A stretch of 64,000 bases of DNA from Dromiciops gliroides (taxonomy: Eukaryota; Chordata; Mammalia; Microbiotheria; Microbiotheriidae). The notes under the pieces were generated by a model. It ran no database searches, had not been told where the DNA came from, and saw only the letters and a program-made list of their open reading frames with translations. Where the stretch lies: the NCBI RefSeq assembly GCF_019393635.1, contig NC_057862.1:243584941-243648940 (forward strand), in the 5' to 3' direction. This document shows, in pieces, positions 34,330-46,235 of this stretch. The position numbers and the translations under genes were made by a program. Within the stretch, counting starts at the first letter, position 1. The number at the start of each line of letters is the position of its first letter.

Positions 34330-34480
34330 AACTTTGAAAAGAAAACAGGCCTTGGCCTCCAAATCAGGAAGAACTGGACTTTAGCCTCCCCTTGATACTG
34401 TTGCTTTGTTACCCCAAGTCAGTTTAACCTCTCAGGGCTCTAGGTAACTCTCAAAGACTGTATAAGTTGCAGAGCTAGCA
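34330..34480 (+). mobile_element. MIR remnant
   Basis: AAATCAGGAAGAACTGGACT, ACCCCAAGTCAGTTTAACCTCTC. Diverged core. Confidence 0.45.
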
Positions 34481-34639
34481 CTGATCTACACTGGTAGAAG
34501 GAGTTTCCTCTACTAGTGAATTCAAATGTATTTCTTTATCCTTTAGGGCAGTGATTCTTTTACTGTTACTTTGTTTCCTAAGTACTTAGCACAGGGCCTA
34601 GCATATAGTAGACATTAAATATGCTTTTTTAATTTTTAA

Positions 34640-36060
34640 TGAACAAAAATCTTCTTTTCCCTCCCAGAACAACAGATTCCCTTGTTAGCCACGTCTAAAA
34701 GTTTGTCTCATTCCACATTTTGACTCCATCTGTCAGGAAGTGGCTAGCATAAATCATCCATAATCAGACTCCTGAATTGCTGGTTGGTCATTGCATCGAT
34801 CCAGAATTTCAAAGTTATGTGTCTTTATAGTGTTGTTTTTATTGTATTTTATTGTATAAATTGTTCTCTTGGTTCTGCTTATTTAATTCTGTATCAGTTC
34901 ATACAGGTCTTCCCAGGATTCCCTGAAACCATCCCCTTCTTCCTTCTTATACCACAGTAGTATTCTATCACATCTACATACCATAATTTCTGTAGCCATT
35001 TCCTTAATTGATTTACATGCATTTAGTTTCAAGACTTTTGTCCCTTAAAAAAAAGTTACTGTAGATATTTTTGTACATATATTTTCCTTGTCTGTTTCTT
35101 TGATCTCTTTGGTATTTAGGCCTAGTAGTGGTATCAGTGGGCCAAAGGGACATACAGTTCAGTAACTTTTTTGGCATAGTTCCAAATTGCTTTCCAAAAT
35201 GGCTGGGCAAATTCCCAGTTGCAACAAAAGTGCATTACTGTGCTTGTTTTCCCACAGGCCCTCCACCATCTGTCATTTTCCTTTTTTTTGTCAACTTTGC
35301 TGGTCAGATAGAACCTCAGAATTCCTTTAATTTGCATTTCTCTAATTATTTTTGATTTAGTGCATCTTTTTAGAGCATATAGTTGTTTATAGCTTGATTT
35401 TTTTTTTTCCCTTTTAACACTGCCTGATCACATTGACCATTTATCAGTTGAGGAATGACTCATTCTTAAACATTTGAATCAGTTCTTTATCTAGTTTGGA
35501 AATGAGACTCTTGTCAGAGAAACTTCATACAAAGATTCTTCTTAATTACCTTCTTTCTTCTCTTGTATTGATTTAGTTTGTACAAAAACTTTTAAATTTT
35601 ATGTAATCAAAAATTGTCCATTTTACTTTCTGTGATCTCCTCTTATCCGTTGTTGGGTCTTGAGCTGTTCTATCCACGTATCAGAAATGTCATTTCTTTT
35701 TTGCTTCTCTAATTTGTTTATGATGTGGTTATCTATTATTATATTTATTTCATGTATTCATTTGGTACTTACCTTGGTGTGTGATGTGAAGAGTTGTTTT
35801 GTTGAGCAATGAGGGTTAAGTGGCTTTCCCAGGGTCACACAGCTAGCTAGTAAGTGTCAAGTGTCTGAGGCTGGATTTGAACTCAGGTCCTCCTGAATCC
35901 AGGGCCAGTGCTTTATCCACTGTGCCACGTAGCTGCCCCTTGTGAAGAGTTGTTTTAAACCTGATTTCTGACAGACCTCTTTCAAGTTTTCCCAGCAGTT
36001 TTCATTGCATCCAAGGAGTCCGTGCTTCAATAGTTGGAGTATTTGGGCCTAACACATATA
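34640..36060 (-). mobile_element. L1 ORF2 3' part, antisense, with SINE
   Basis: Minus strand encodes WWRACGKTSTVMHFCCNWEF and downstream L1 ORF2p C-terminal sequence. Interrupted by the SINE at 35,801. Confidence 0.7.
35801..35940 (-). mobile_element. CORE-SINE (CATTGCC-tail type)
   Basis: 16-bp duplication TGTGAAGAGTTGTTTT at 35,785-35,800 and 35,941-35,956. Internal GCTAGCTAGT duplication of 4 bp. Confidence 0.95.
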
Positions 36061-36199
36061 ATTGAAATAGAAATAATTATGGAAACAGCTACGAGACTCT
36101 TACAGTAAATTAAAATAATAATTTAACACAATGAAAGTGGGAAAATTCCCATAGATTTTGAACTATTATTTCTTGCATCTATTTATTTTTTTGGAAAGG

Positions 36200-36350
36200 G
36201 AGTATGGTAGAGTCCAACCATTTATTATCTGATTAACCTTGGACAAATTAAATAGCCTCTTTTGGAATTAGTTTCCTCATAGGTAGAATGAAGTGGTTGG
36301 ACTACATGAACTTTGAAGGTTCCTTCCAACTCCAAATTGGTTATCCTATG
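36200..36350 (+). mobile_element. MIR remnant
   Basis: CTTGGACAAATTAAATAGCC, AGTTTCCTCATAGGTAGAAT, GGTTCCTTCCAACTCC. Confidence 0.6.
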
Positions 36351-36359
36351 AACTTTCTA

Positions 36360-36725
36360 TTCCCACTGCCATCACCCTAGTATAAGTCCTAATTACCATT
36401 TACCTGGACTACTGTAGTAATCTCACTTTGCCTATATTCTCTTTCCTTCCTTCATACTGCTGCCAGACTTTACCCACCTTATTCTTAGCTTTGGTCATGT
36501 TAGTTTTTGTCCTTCACTTCTTTATCTGGTATCCGAGATCCCTTCACACAATGGTACACATCCTTCTGCCTCACAAACTGTGTTTCAGTCAAACTGAACT
36601 ACCTGCGTTGTTCCTTGTCTGTCTTTTCCCCTTTCTGCTTCTGTGCCTTTGATTAAGTAGTTTCCTATGTCCAGAATGCCATCTTACTTCTTTCTTTCCT
36701 ACCATTCCATCTCTCCCTCTGTTCC
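36360..36725 (+). mobile_element. L2 3' fragment
   Basis: ATTACCATTTACCTGGACTA, CATACTGCTGCCAGAC and GTCCAGAATGCCATC. Confidence 0.6.
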
Positions 36726-36729
36726 CATT

Positions 36730-37740
36730 ATGGGTACTGATTTCTGTGGGTAAGAGAACTTAGCATCCTGAATTGTAAGTTATCCATTAGCTGGGATCTG
36801 AATCCCTCTTAGTGCTCATATCTGAATTAGAGCTTGGGCCTTAGGTTTTTTTATTAACCCCTTTTTGCCTCCTATATCATTCCCCCCTCTTCTTATACCC
36901 CGGGTAAAAGGATGAAGATCGTCTCTTCTGTATCTACTTCCTGCTGAACAGGGACGAAGTAGGGGCCCATGGGGGTTTTATGAATTGAGGAGGATCTAGG
37001 AACTAGTGTTACAAATGCAAGAACCACAACACAAAACACAAATGATTTACAAACAGACCAAGGGGCAACAGGGGCTCTAATACAGAATAAATCTAAGCGT
37101 TCCATGAAAAAAAAAAACTGGATGAAGCAAACAGTTGTGAACAGTTTCAGCCTTCCAGGTAACCTCTGTACTGGAACTCAACCTTTAGGAGGTGTTCTGA
37201 ACCACACAGACTCCATCTCAGTCCAGGACCACATTTGCCAGAGAGTTTGAACACTCTTACAATTCTTATAACCCTAATGCAGTAGAATTAGAAATATATT
37301 CCATTACCAAAGTTAAATTTGTAAGCATAGCTTCGTGTTCAAGTTACCCAACAAAAGGGCAGCAGTTTTTCAGACCCACCAAAGAAAATTATCCCAGGTT
37401 CCTCTTATGACTAGTATAAGAAGAGGCAGTAGCATTCCTACTATGGAATCCAAATAGCCCAAGATAACATGGGTTTAAGCAGTTGGTAGTTAACACTAAA
37501 GATTTATAATCTCCTTGTTATAGGAAGGAGAAATACCTTTGGGGCACAATAGGGTGCAAGGGAACCAGGGCTAGAGTTGACTGGTGAATGGGCCTAACAG
37601 CTAATCTAGCAGCAAGGTCTGCCCTGTGATTCCCTTGTGCTATGGAGTTGGCAGCTTGGTGCCCTTGGCAGTACATAACAGAGATCTGACTGGGCAGATT
37701 TATGGTAAAACCTGAAATGCATAGCTGTGTTTTCTAATTA
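36730..37740 (-). mobile_element. Endogenous retrovirus remnant: RNase H motif, env-like frame, polypurine tract
   Basis: On the minus strand a 65-codon open stretch (about 37,735-37,519) carries the C-terminal retroviral RNase H signature: GHQ (37,656-37,664), then GNHRAD (37,617-37,634) and an AAR motif, as in gammaretrovirus-like Pol. About 400 bp further on, a 70-codon frame (37,105-36,893) with one hydrophobic segment could be the membrane-anchor end of Env. Its stop is followed at 36,894-36,881 by a polypurine tract, AAGAAGAGGGGGGA, then TG, the expected junction with a 3' LTR. Integrase and most of env are missing. The element is broken and non-functional. The RNase H call is good; env and LTR start are inference. 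Confidence 0.6.
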
Positions 37741-37744
37741 CCAT

Positions 37745-38455
37745 CCTTCCTCTCATCTGCCATGAGGAGGAATTTCACTATCTAAACCAAAAAGATACCC
37801 AGTTAATTTAACCTTATCATAAAACCATGTAAGCATTAGCAGGCAGATAACAAACCTGAATATTAATATACCTTGTTGTTTGGCATATCAAGTGACTGCA
37901 CATTTAATCTGAAAACAGTAAGATCTTACATACTTGCATTGTGCTCATTTCTTCTACTGACTACTTGCTCTGATTATAGAAATCTGCTATAAAAGAAAAA
38001 GCAGGAATATGATTATAAGGCCAGGATAAAACACCCTTAACTCTGTTTGATTTCAGGTAAAAGTTACAAGTGACCACCAGTCATGCAGTACTAACCAAAT
38101 TCAGGGATAGCCAGGTGGGAAAACATTTCCTGTTCAGTAGGAACACAGTGAGCCAAAAGGAGCCTACCTTGGATTGAGTCCAAAATTATCCTCTCGGCTT
38201 TTTCCCAGATACCTCCACCTGTAAGCAGCACATTCCCTCTTGTGGCATTGATTTGTAGCATTCTCTCCAGTACTTGGATTAATGGCTCAACCATCCAAAT
38301 AATTATACCTGAATTCAAAACTCAAGACAATATTAATTACTGTCCCAAAATATTTTATCTTAAATAGCAAACCTCTACTCATGAAGTTACAATAAGCAAA
38401 AAAGATTTACCAGGACACACACGCATGTTGCTTTCCTTCCTTCTTCTCAGGTTTA
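37745..38455. other. Unassigned, possibly more retroviral remnant
   Basis: A minus-strand open frame of 75 codons (38,318-38,091) has no recognised domain. Its position upstream of the RNase H stretch would suit internal retroviral sequence, but nothing proves it. Confidence 0.3.
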
Positions 38456-38463
38456 AACTTTAT

Positions 38464-38933
38464 TGTGAGAAAATGGGTAGTTGTCTCTTCTCAATGACCA
38501 TACTCCTCCTGACCTGTTTGTAGGCCAAAGGTCTCAGATCCCCTCCTCCCCCTCAGGCTAACAAAATCACATGGTTCAAGGAGCCCTGGTCTCAATAAGG
38601 TCCCTCTGGAGTTATGTCCATATAAGGAAGAATAAGGTCCACCTCCTGAGTTATGCCCATACAAGGAAGAGGGGTGGGAATACTGCATTCTGATTAGCTA
38701 GTTTTTGTGTGTAGATTGTAACCCTCAAGTAATCAGACCAATGATGAAAAAGGGAAGGGTCCATTCACATTAGGGACTAGGGTTTAAACAGGGCCTGGGA
38801 GCCCCCTTTTTTTGGCACCCACTAGCTGCACACTAGGGTGCCTCCTTCTCATGAGAAAGAAATAAAAGAGCCTTTGTCACATTGCTGCTGAGTTCCTGCA
38901 AATTATTAACAAGAGGATGGTTTTTCCTTCACA
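38464..38933 (+). mobile_element. Solo LTR A (470 bp), sense
   Basis: Begins TGTGAGAAAATGGGTAG and ends CCTTCACA (TG...CA), flanked by a perfect 5-bp duplication TTTAT (38,459-38,463; 38,934-38,938). It contains AAATAAAAGAGCC as a polyadenylation signal. The same family lies in reverse at 41,821. No internal retroviral sequence is attached. Confidence 0.9.
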
Positions 38934-38939
38934 TTTATC

Positions 38940-39895
38940 CTGGTGTAAAGATCAATCATTAGAAATTACTTCTATACAATAAGCAACCTTATAAATCCTC
39001 AGCAAAACTGTTCCTTGTAACAAGCTCTTTTCTGACAAGTTTACATATTTTAAAAAGTCTAGAAAGTCTTTTTCTGTGTAATGATCTACTAGCTTCCAAT
39101 GCTTTCCTTTGTCTTAGAGGAAACAACTAATGTACCTGTTTTTGTTAAAACCATCAATTGCTTTGTTTCCAATAATTTTAACACACATCCACCAATTTAA
39201 AAGTAACTTTAAAACTCTAAAAGTATTTTAGTTTTCCAATAAACTCAATTACTCTGGTTTCTTCCAGAATTCACAAACCTTGAAATGGCAGGTGAGCACT
39301 TAAAGTGGCAGTGTACCTTAAATATACTCCCTCCCCCTTTTTTTTCCCCTCAAGATTCCAGATTCTCTGCACTGTCAGTATAAAACAGTACAGCTTTCTT
39401 TCTCTCTGCTTTTATCAATTATTTAAAATTCTCTGGACAGTTTCTTAAGATTTTCTAAACATTCTCTCACCTATCACTCTGCTCTGGCACTGCGCAGCCA
39501 GCCAGCACCTTGAGGATGTTTAAATACCAAGCCTAGGACTGTATAGCTCAGATATGTGACCTTTAGGCTTTGACTAAGGGAATTTATGTTTTACCAGGGA
39601 GATCAATGGAAGACTTGGAGGCTATCTTCCTGTAGGATATCTGGGTATAGTTGCCTTCAAATATTATATGATAGCCTTATGAGATTGATAGCTATAGAAA
39701 CGTTAGGTTAAATATAGATATTGGACCTCCCAGGCTCTAGACAGTAAAGGAAAGGTGGGAAGTAGGAGAAGAGCTGAAAAAAAATATGACCAATTTGGAT
39801 AAACTTTCCATACCTGTGGGTGTTTCATTCCTTCATGGGAGAAAGCATAGGAATGAAATTCCAGTATGCCCCAGGGTCACTAATATGTTATAGTT
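38940..39895. other. Intron sequence, no recognised element
   Basis: AT-rich, no coding signal or clear repeat. Confidence 0.4.
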
Positions 39896-39899
39896 AGAA

Positions 39900-40395
39900 A
39901 AGACTTGAAGCAAGGATACCAACTAGTAAGCTATTGGAATTGTCCAGGTTTGAGGTTATGAGAACCTGCACCAGGGTGGTGACGGTGTCAAAGGAAAGAA
40001 GGGAACATACACAAGAAATGTTATGAAGGTAGAATTGACAGGACTTGGCAACTGATTGGATATGGAGAGTAAGAGTGAAGAGCTGAGTATGACCCTTATG
40101 CTAATGAAGCTGAGTGACTAAGAGGATGGTGGTACCCTCAGCAATGATTGGGAAGTTTTGAAGAGGGAAAGGTTTGACCTGGGGGGGGAAAATAAATCCC
40201 ATTTGGGAAATTTAAGATGTCTATGACACACCTAGTTTGAGATAAATAGTCATTTAGCACTGTGAGACTGGAAATCAGGAGAGAGGTTAGGGCTGGACCA
40301 ACAGGTGAGAATCATATGTATGGAAATGACCATTAATTCCATGGAAACTGATGAGATCCTTAAGGAAAACAGTATAGAGGTAGAAGAGCTTATAT
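39900..40395 (-). mobile_element. L2/CR1 ORF2 fragment, antisense
   Basis: GAACCTGCACCAGGGTGGTGA, GGCAACTGATTGGATATGG, GAGAATCATATGTATGGAAATG parallel the 6.2-6.7 kb element. Confidence 0.65.
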
Positions 40396-40399
40396 TCTG

Positions 40400-40710
40400 A
40401 GTTTAGACTCTTTGGATATTGCCTTGAGAAATCCAGAGTCATAACTACTCTCCTAGAATGCATCAGAATAGTACTTTAATGGAATTCATTCATATCCCAG
40501 TAATATATTATTCCAGTTTACTAAAGTCATATAATCACAATTGTATCTAACTGAAAATCTCTTCTCCAATATCACTAACTTGTTCATCCACCTAGCACTT
40601 GATAACCTAGATACTAGGAGAATTTACTCTATCCTGAGGCAGCCCATTTCCCGGACTTGTAGTCTCTCTTTCACATTTAAATCCTTAAAGATAGCTCTTT
40701 TGTTTCCTCT
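40400..40710. other. Unassigned, possible CR1/L3 trace
   Basis: CTGAGGCAGCCCATTTC and GATAGCTCTTTTG resemble a common CR1/L3 3' segment. Confidence 0.3.
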
Positions 40711-40714
40711 TGTA

Positions 40715-40885
40715 GTAACTAGGATTTATATTTGCTTTAAGATTTGTAAAGCATTTACATATCTTATCTCATCAAAACAACTCTGTGAGGTGGGTGCTAT
40801 TATCATTCCCATATTACAAATTAGGAAACTAAGGCTTAAAGAGAGTAAATGATTTGCTCGGGGTCACACAGTTTAGGCCTTCAGT
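40715..40885 (-). mobile_element. MIR remnant
   Basis: TTGTAAAGCATTTACATATC, AGGAAACTAAGGCTTAAAG and GGGTCACACAG in reverse MIR order. Confidence 0.7.
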
Positions 40886-40889
40886 GTAA

Positions 40890-41815
40890 ATATCCATCCT
40901 AAAGATTTTTTCAAATGCTTTGCTAACTTTAGGTAAAATCTATCTATAGCATTTGCCTTTTTAGTTACTTTGTTGATGCTGTAGCTAAAAGTATCACACA
41001 GGATGAGAAGTCAGTGATGGGTTGTGATCTGCATTGATCACTTTAAAAGGTGTGACTTAGGTAAAATCAACAGTCTTTTATTTCTTCCTGAAATGTGTTT
41101 TCTAATATTTTCCCCACCATCCTCCATACCCATCTTTGCATTGAAGTTGTCCTATATTTAGACATAGTGATTTAATTTGGAAAATTTTATTGAATTCTTT
41201 ATATCTTTACCACCTCATCATCTTCAATAGGTATTGGTACATAAGCTAGTTATCTTCATAATGAGCAATTCAGTGTGAAATGATCAAATATTCCCTGCAG
41301 TAATATTTGTTGTTAACTTTGAAAGCGCAGTAAAACCAATGCCACCAACTCTTTATCTCTCCAGGGAATATCTGAGTCATACTTCCATTGAGTTGCAACT
41401 TCCTTTTGTCTTCTAGTTTCATTTATTGTAAGAATGTCAATATTTTTATGTTTTAGTTCGTCCACTTGTTGATAACTGGTCAAGAGTCTCATGTTAGATT
41501 ACCAACAGTTAAGTTAATGTTTACTGACTGTCTAAACACTCTGATTCTTAATACCTTCTCCTCCTTCCTTTTCTGATGTTATGCCAGCATCACTACGGAA
41601 CCAGAAGGGGGCCACACTGGACTGAGGTCAGTTTGTATTTTTCTTTATTTCAAGGGTTACCTTGGTCTTCATTACCAAGTGGCTCCCCTACCTCTGAGCA
41701 ACCTCCCTGCACTTAGTTAGCCTGGTATACAACATACAGAAGCAAACAAACAAATTAGTATAGTGTTCAGTAAATCCAAAGACCCATCTACTGGGATGAG
41801 GATTCATCATTGGAC
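40890..41815. other. Unassigned, possible LINE remnant
   Basis: TTTGCTAACTTTAGGTAAAATC (40,920) resembles L3/CR1. The rest is unplaced, with no usable reading frame. Confidence 0.3.
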
Positions 41816-41820
41816 AAAAC

Positions 41821-42302
41821 TGTGAGGGAAAAATCCATCCTCTTCTCAATAATTCACAGGAACTCAGCAGCAAAGTGACAAAGGCTTTATTTTCTTCTCA
41901 TGAGAAGGAAGCACTCTAGTGTGCAACTAGTGGGTGCCCAGAAAGGGGTCTCGCAGGCCCTGTTTTATACCCTAGTCCCTAATGCAAATGGACCCTCCTT
42001 TTTTTCATCAATGGGCCAATTACTCAAGGGTTACAATCTACGAGCAAAGACTAGCTAATCGGAAAGCAGTATTCCCACCCCTCTTCCTTGTATGGGCATG
42101 ACTCAGGAGTGGACCTTATACTTCCTTATATGTACACAACTCTGGAGCAGACCTTATTGAGACCAGGGCTCCTTGAACCATGTGACCTTGCTAACCTGAG
42201 GGGGAGGAAGGGATCTGAGACCTTTGTCCTATAAACAGGTCAGGGGGAGTATGACTGACTGTTATATCCACATTGAGAGGAGACAACTACCCATTTCTCA
42301 CA
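41821..42302 (-). mobile_element. Solo LTR A (482 bp), antisense copy
   Basis: Reverse complement of the LTR at 38,464 over its length: shared CTCATGAGAAGGA region, TCCTTGAACCATGTGA and terminal AACTACCCATTTCTCACA. Own 5-bp duplication AAAAC (41,816-41,820; 42,303-42,307), so it is a separate integration. Confidence 0.9.
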
Positions 42303-42550
42303 AAAACCCATTGGGAAAACAGACCAACACAAATGAGTACATGATTTAGATATAAAAAGTCACATCATAAACACATTAGAACAGGGAAGTAATACCTACT
42401 TCTAATCTATGACTAGGGGAAAAGTTCATGCCCAAACAAGAGACAGAATATTACGGAAGGCAAAAATAGAGAAATCTGTTTACATAAAACTAAACTGTTT
42501 TTGCACAAACAAAACCAATGCAGCTAAAATTAGAAGAGAAAGTTAACTAG

Positions 42551-42705
42551 GGGCAGCTAGGTGGCACAGTGGATAAAGCACCAGCCCTGGATTTAGGAGG
42601 ATGGGAGTTCAAATCCAGACTCAGATACTTGACACTAACTGTGTGATCCTGGGCAAGTCACTTAACCCTCATTGCCCTGCAAAACAAAAACAAAAAACAA
42701 CAACC
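42551..42705 (+). mobile_element. CORE-SINE (CATTGCC-tail type)
   Basis: Target-site duplication AGTTAACTAG at 42,541-42,550 and 42,706-42,715. Short gap in the core. Confidence 0.94.
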
Positions 42706-43183
42706 AGTTAACTAGGAAAAATCATTGTTGCAAGTATCTCTGATAAAGATCTTATATTCAAGGTACATAAAAAACTGATTCAAATTTATAACAAGAGACA
42801 TTCCATAATAGATAAATAGTCAAAGGATATAAACAGGTAATTTTCAAAGGAAAAAATCTAAACTGTTAACAAGCAGCTATGTGAATAAATGACCAAGTCA
42901 TTAATAATTTGAGAAATACAGTTCCATTTCACACCTGTCAGATTGGCAAAGATGACCAAAAAAGTAAAATGGTAGTTGTTGGAATGAGTGAAGGAAAATA
43001 AGCACACTAATGCAGTATTGAAATTGTGAATTGGTCCAAATATTTGGGAAAGCAATTTGTAACAGTGCCCCCAAACTCCCTAAACTGTGCATACCCTTTG
43101 ATTCCGATATTTCTTACAAGCCTATACATGTATTATGATGCAAAGTGATATGAGCAGAGCCATAATAGCATTATTATTATTAT

Positions 43184-43329
43184 TTTTTTTTTTAGTGAGG
43201 CAATTGGGGTTAAGTGACTTGCCCAGGGTCATACAGCTAGTAAGTGTTAAGTGTCTGAGGCCAGATTTGAACTCAGGTACTCCTGACTCCAGGGCCAGTA
43301 CTTTATCCACTGCGCCACCTAGCCACCCC
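43184..43329 (-). mobile_element. CORE-SINE (AATTG-tail type)
   Basis: Near consensus, poly-T after an (ATT)n target. Head ends CACCTAGCCACCCC. Confidence 0.92.
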
Positions 43330-43639
43330 ATCATTATTTAAAAAAAAAAAAAAGTCTTGAAATAGTTTATCATCAATGAAGTGATAAAGTAGGATGCCAG
43401 TGGACCAAAGATAAGCATACCACCCACTTCTGGACATAGAAGTGATGAATTCAAGATTTAAAATGGAGATACGTCTTTGGACATGGTCAGTGTGGGAATT
43501 TGTTTATTCATGCTAGGTTCTACATTTTTGTTAAAAGGGTTTTGTTTTAGTTTTGGTTTGTTCATTTGGAGGGGGCAAGAGAAAATAAATGCTTTTAAAT
43601 TGAAAAATATTAGTAAAATTTTTTTTAAATGGATGGCCA

Positions 43640-44435
43640 ACCATCTTATTTATTTTCTATAATACAATACATATGGATACCAAATACTAATTATAAAAAG
43701 TTGCATCACTTATAAAATATAGAAGAGAATAGAAGTACAGAACTATGGCCAGTGGAACTATTCCTAACTAAACAGGGGATGTAGGCAATGGCAAAAGTTA
43801 AAATTGGTCATTTCACTTATAAAATTTGAAGCTTCTGCACTAAAAAAATCATTGTGGATGCATTAAGGAAATGAGTAGGGGAAAATCTTTGTCTCAGCTA
43901 ATCACTGATAAAAACAGTTTGATATCAAGTATGTGTAGGGAATTGACAAAAATACAGTAAGACCAAGTGTCAGTATTCCATAGTGGCTAAATGTTTAAAA
44001 AAAAAACTATCAACCAAATGAAAGATTGCTACAGATCAGTAATAAGAAGAAAAATGCATATTAAAATAACTCCCAGCAAATTGACTCCATGCTGCTATTT
44101 TTTACCAATGTTGAAAGATTTGTGGGAAGACACATTTGCTAGTACACTCTTGGCAGAGTTGTGAATTGATTCAACCATTCTGAAAAACAGCTTGGATTAT
44201 GTGAGAAAGGTGGCTGAATTTTCCATACTTTTTTACTTTTGTGATCCTATTACTGTGTACCCCACAGAGAGAAAAGACAAAAAGATCTAATATATACCAA
44301 AATATTCATAGTTGCACTTTTTGTGATAGCAAAGAATTGTAAACATAGTGATTACCTATTGATTAGAAAATGGCTTAACAAACTGTGGTACATGAATTTA
44401 ATGAAATATTATTTTACAATAAGACATGATATAAA
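43640..44435 (+). mobile_element. L1 ORF2 C-terminus, second sense copy
   Basis: ATTGACAAAAATACAGTAAGAC, GAATTGATTCAACCATTCTG and CACTTTTTGTGATAGCAAAG mark a diverged L1. Confidence 0.65.
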
Positions 44436-44750
44436 AAGCATCATGGTTTTGTAGATAGAGAACTATCCTTGGAATCAGGAAAACCTGAGTTTAAGTCCTG
44501 CCATTGACACATACTCTCTGGGTAATCTTGAGCAAGTCACTAAACCTCCTAGTGGGAGGCAGCTAGGTGGCGCAGTGGATAAAGCACCAGCCCTGGATTC
44601 AGGAGTACCTGAGTTCAAATTCGGCCTCAGACACTTGACACTTACTAGCTGTGTGACCCTGGGCAAGTCACTTAACCCCCATTGCCCCGCAAAAAAAAAA
44701 AACAAACAAAAAAAACAAACCGAAACCTCCTAGTGCCCCAGATGACTTTT
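44436..44750 (+). mobile_element. MIR/Ther-type SINE broken by a CORE-SINE
   Basis: The head (CATCATGGTTTTGTAGATAG) to CACTAAACCTCCTAGTG resumes after the insertion as CCTCCTAGTGCCCCAGATGAC. Confidence 0.7.
44555..44722 (+). mobile_element. CORE-SINE (CATTGCC-tail type), nested
   Basis: Target-site duplication AAACCTCCTAGTG at 44,542-44,554 and 44,723-44,735. Confidence 0.95.
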
Positions 44751-44895
44751 TTTTTCCCCCCAGAGCAATGAGGGTTAAGTGACTTGCCCAGGGTCCCACG
44801 AGTAGTAAGTGTCAAGTGTCTGAGGCCGGATTTGAACTCAGGTCCTCCTGAATCCAAGGCCAGTGCTTTATTCATTACGCCACCTAGCTGCCCCC
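44751..44895 (-). mobile_element. CORE-SINE (CATTGCC-tail type)
   Basis: AGAGCAATGAGGGTTAAG to CACCTAGCTGCCCCC, in the opposite orientation to the nearby copy. Confidence 0.9.
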
Positions 44896-45103
44896 TAACT
44901 TTTTTTTTTTAACAATTTAATTCCCTGTAACAATGAAGATGTATGATCCTTTCTGATCTGGTCTGGTGTAAGAAATGACAAGTATAAAGAATTCAGAGAA
45001 AATGGGAAGATTTATATGAATTGATTTAGAGTGAAATAAATAGCCAACTCCCCCCTGCCCATGCATATGATGATTGTAGTAAAGTAAATGAAAAAAACAT
45101 TAA

Positions 45104-45248
45104 GGGGTGGCTAGGTGGCGCAGTGGATAGAACACTGGTCCTAGAGTCAGGAGGACCTGAGTTCAAATCTGGCCTCAAGACACTTAACACTAGCTGTGTG
45201 ACCTTGGGCAAGTCACTTAACCCCAATTGCCTCACTAAAAAAAAAAAA
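45104..45248 (+). mobile_element. CORE-SINE (AATTG-tail type)
   Basis: GGGGTGGCTAGGTGGCGCAG head, with a short deletion in the core (ACACTAGCTG). Confidence 0.92.
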
Positions 45249-45387
45249 TTTAAAGGAAGGCAAAATCTGAATAAGTATAATAACTAATCTTGTCCCTTTC
45301 TCCTTCTAGCAGAGAAAAGCAAGAGACTTCAGGGCAGAATGTTTCATACGTTGTCAGATGTGGTCTTGATTTTGCCTATCTATTTTT

Positions 45388-45545
45388 CGGCTAGGTGGCG
45401 CAGTGGATAAAGCACCGGCCCTGGATTCAGCAGTACCTGAGTTCAAATCCTGCCTCAGACACTTGACACTTACTAGCTGTGTGACCCTGGGCAAGTCACT
45501 TAACCCCCATTGCCCCACAAACAAAAACAAAAACAAAACGAAACA
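45388..45545 (+). mobile_element. CORE-SINE (CATTGCC-tail type)
   Basis: Lacks the first few head bases (starts CGGCTAGGTGG). Tail CATTGCCCCACAAAC. Confidence 0.9.
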
Positions 45546-45659
45546 ATAAAAAGATTTAATTCTGAGTGTTTCTGGAGGGAATCCTGGGGTCACTTCCTTA
45601 CCACAATAAGTCATCAACATAGGATATTATGGAGGACTATTATATTTACTTACCCTATC

Positions 45660-46235
45660 AAAAATATAGTAATCTTATTAAGGGGATGCCTATCAATTGG
45701 GGAATAGCTAAATGAGTTGTGGTATTTGAATATAATGGAATACTACTGTGCTATAAGAAATGATGAGCAGGTGGATTTTAGAAAAACCTGGATTTACATG
45801 AACTGTTGCTGAGTGAAGTGAGCAGAACCAAGACAATGTTGTAACACAGTAACAGCAATATCGTGCTATGATTGACTTAGCTCTTCTCAGCAGTACAGTG
45901 ATCCAAAACAATTCCAAAAGACTCATGTCAGAAAATTCTATCCACATGCAGAGAAAAGAACTGTGCAGTATGAATGCATATTGAAACATACTATTTTCAC
46001 TTTTTTTTTTTGTGGTTTTCCCCTTTTGTTCTGTTTCTTTCATAATATGACTAATGTGGAAATATGTTCACATGATGGCATATGTGTCACCTATATCAGA
46101 TTGCTTGCCATCTTGAGGAAAGGGATGAAAGGGAGGGTGAGAGAAAAAATTTGAAACTTAAAATCTTATTAAAAAATGAATGTTGAAAATTCTTTACATA
46201 TAATTGGAAAAAATAAAATACTATTTTTAAAAATA
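45660..46235 (+). mobile_element. L1 3' end, sense
   Basis: ORF2 C-terminal GGGATGCCTATCAATTGGGG, then 3' UTR ending ACATATAATTGGAAAAAATA. Confidence 0.75.

Larger units (their letters stand above)
42310..43640 (+). mobile_element. L1 ORF2 C-terminus, sense, old
   Basis: ATGATTTAGATATAAAAAGTC, CACCTGTCAGATTGGCAAAG and ACACTAATGCAGTATTG follow L1 ORF2 3' order. Two SINEs are inserted. Confidence 0.65.

Noticed and set aside
38464-42302. The LTR A pair as the two ends of one provirus
   Set aside because: LTRs of a provirus are direct repeats sharing one duplication. These are inverted and have different duplications.
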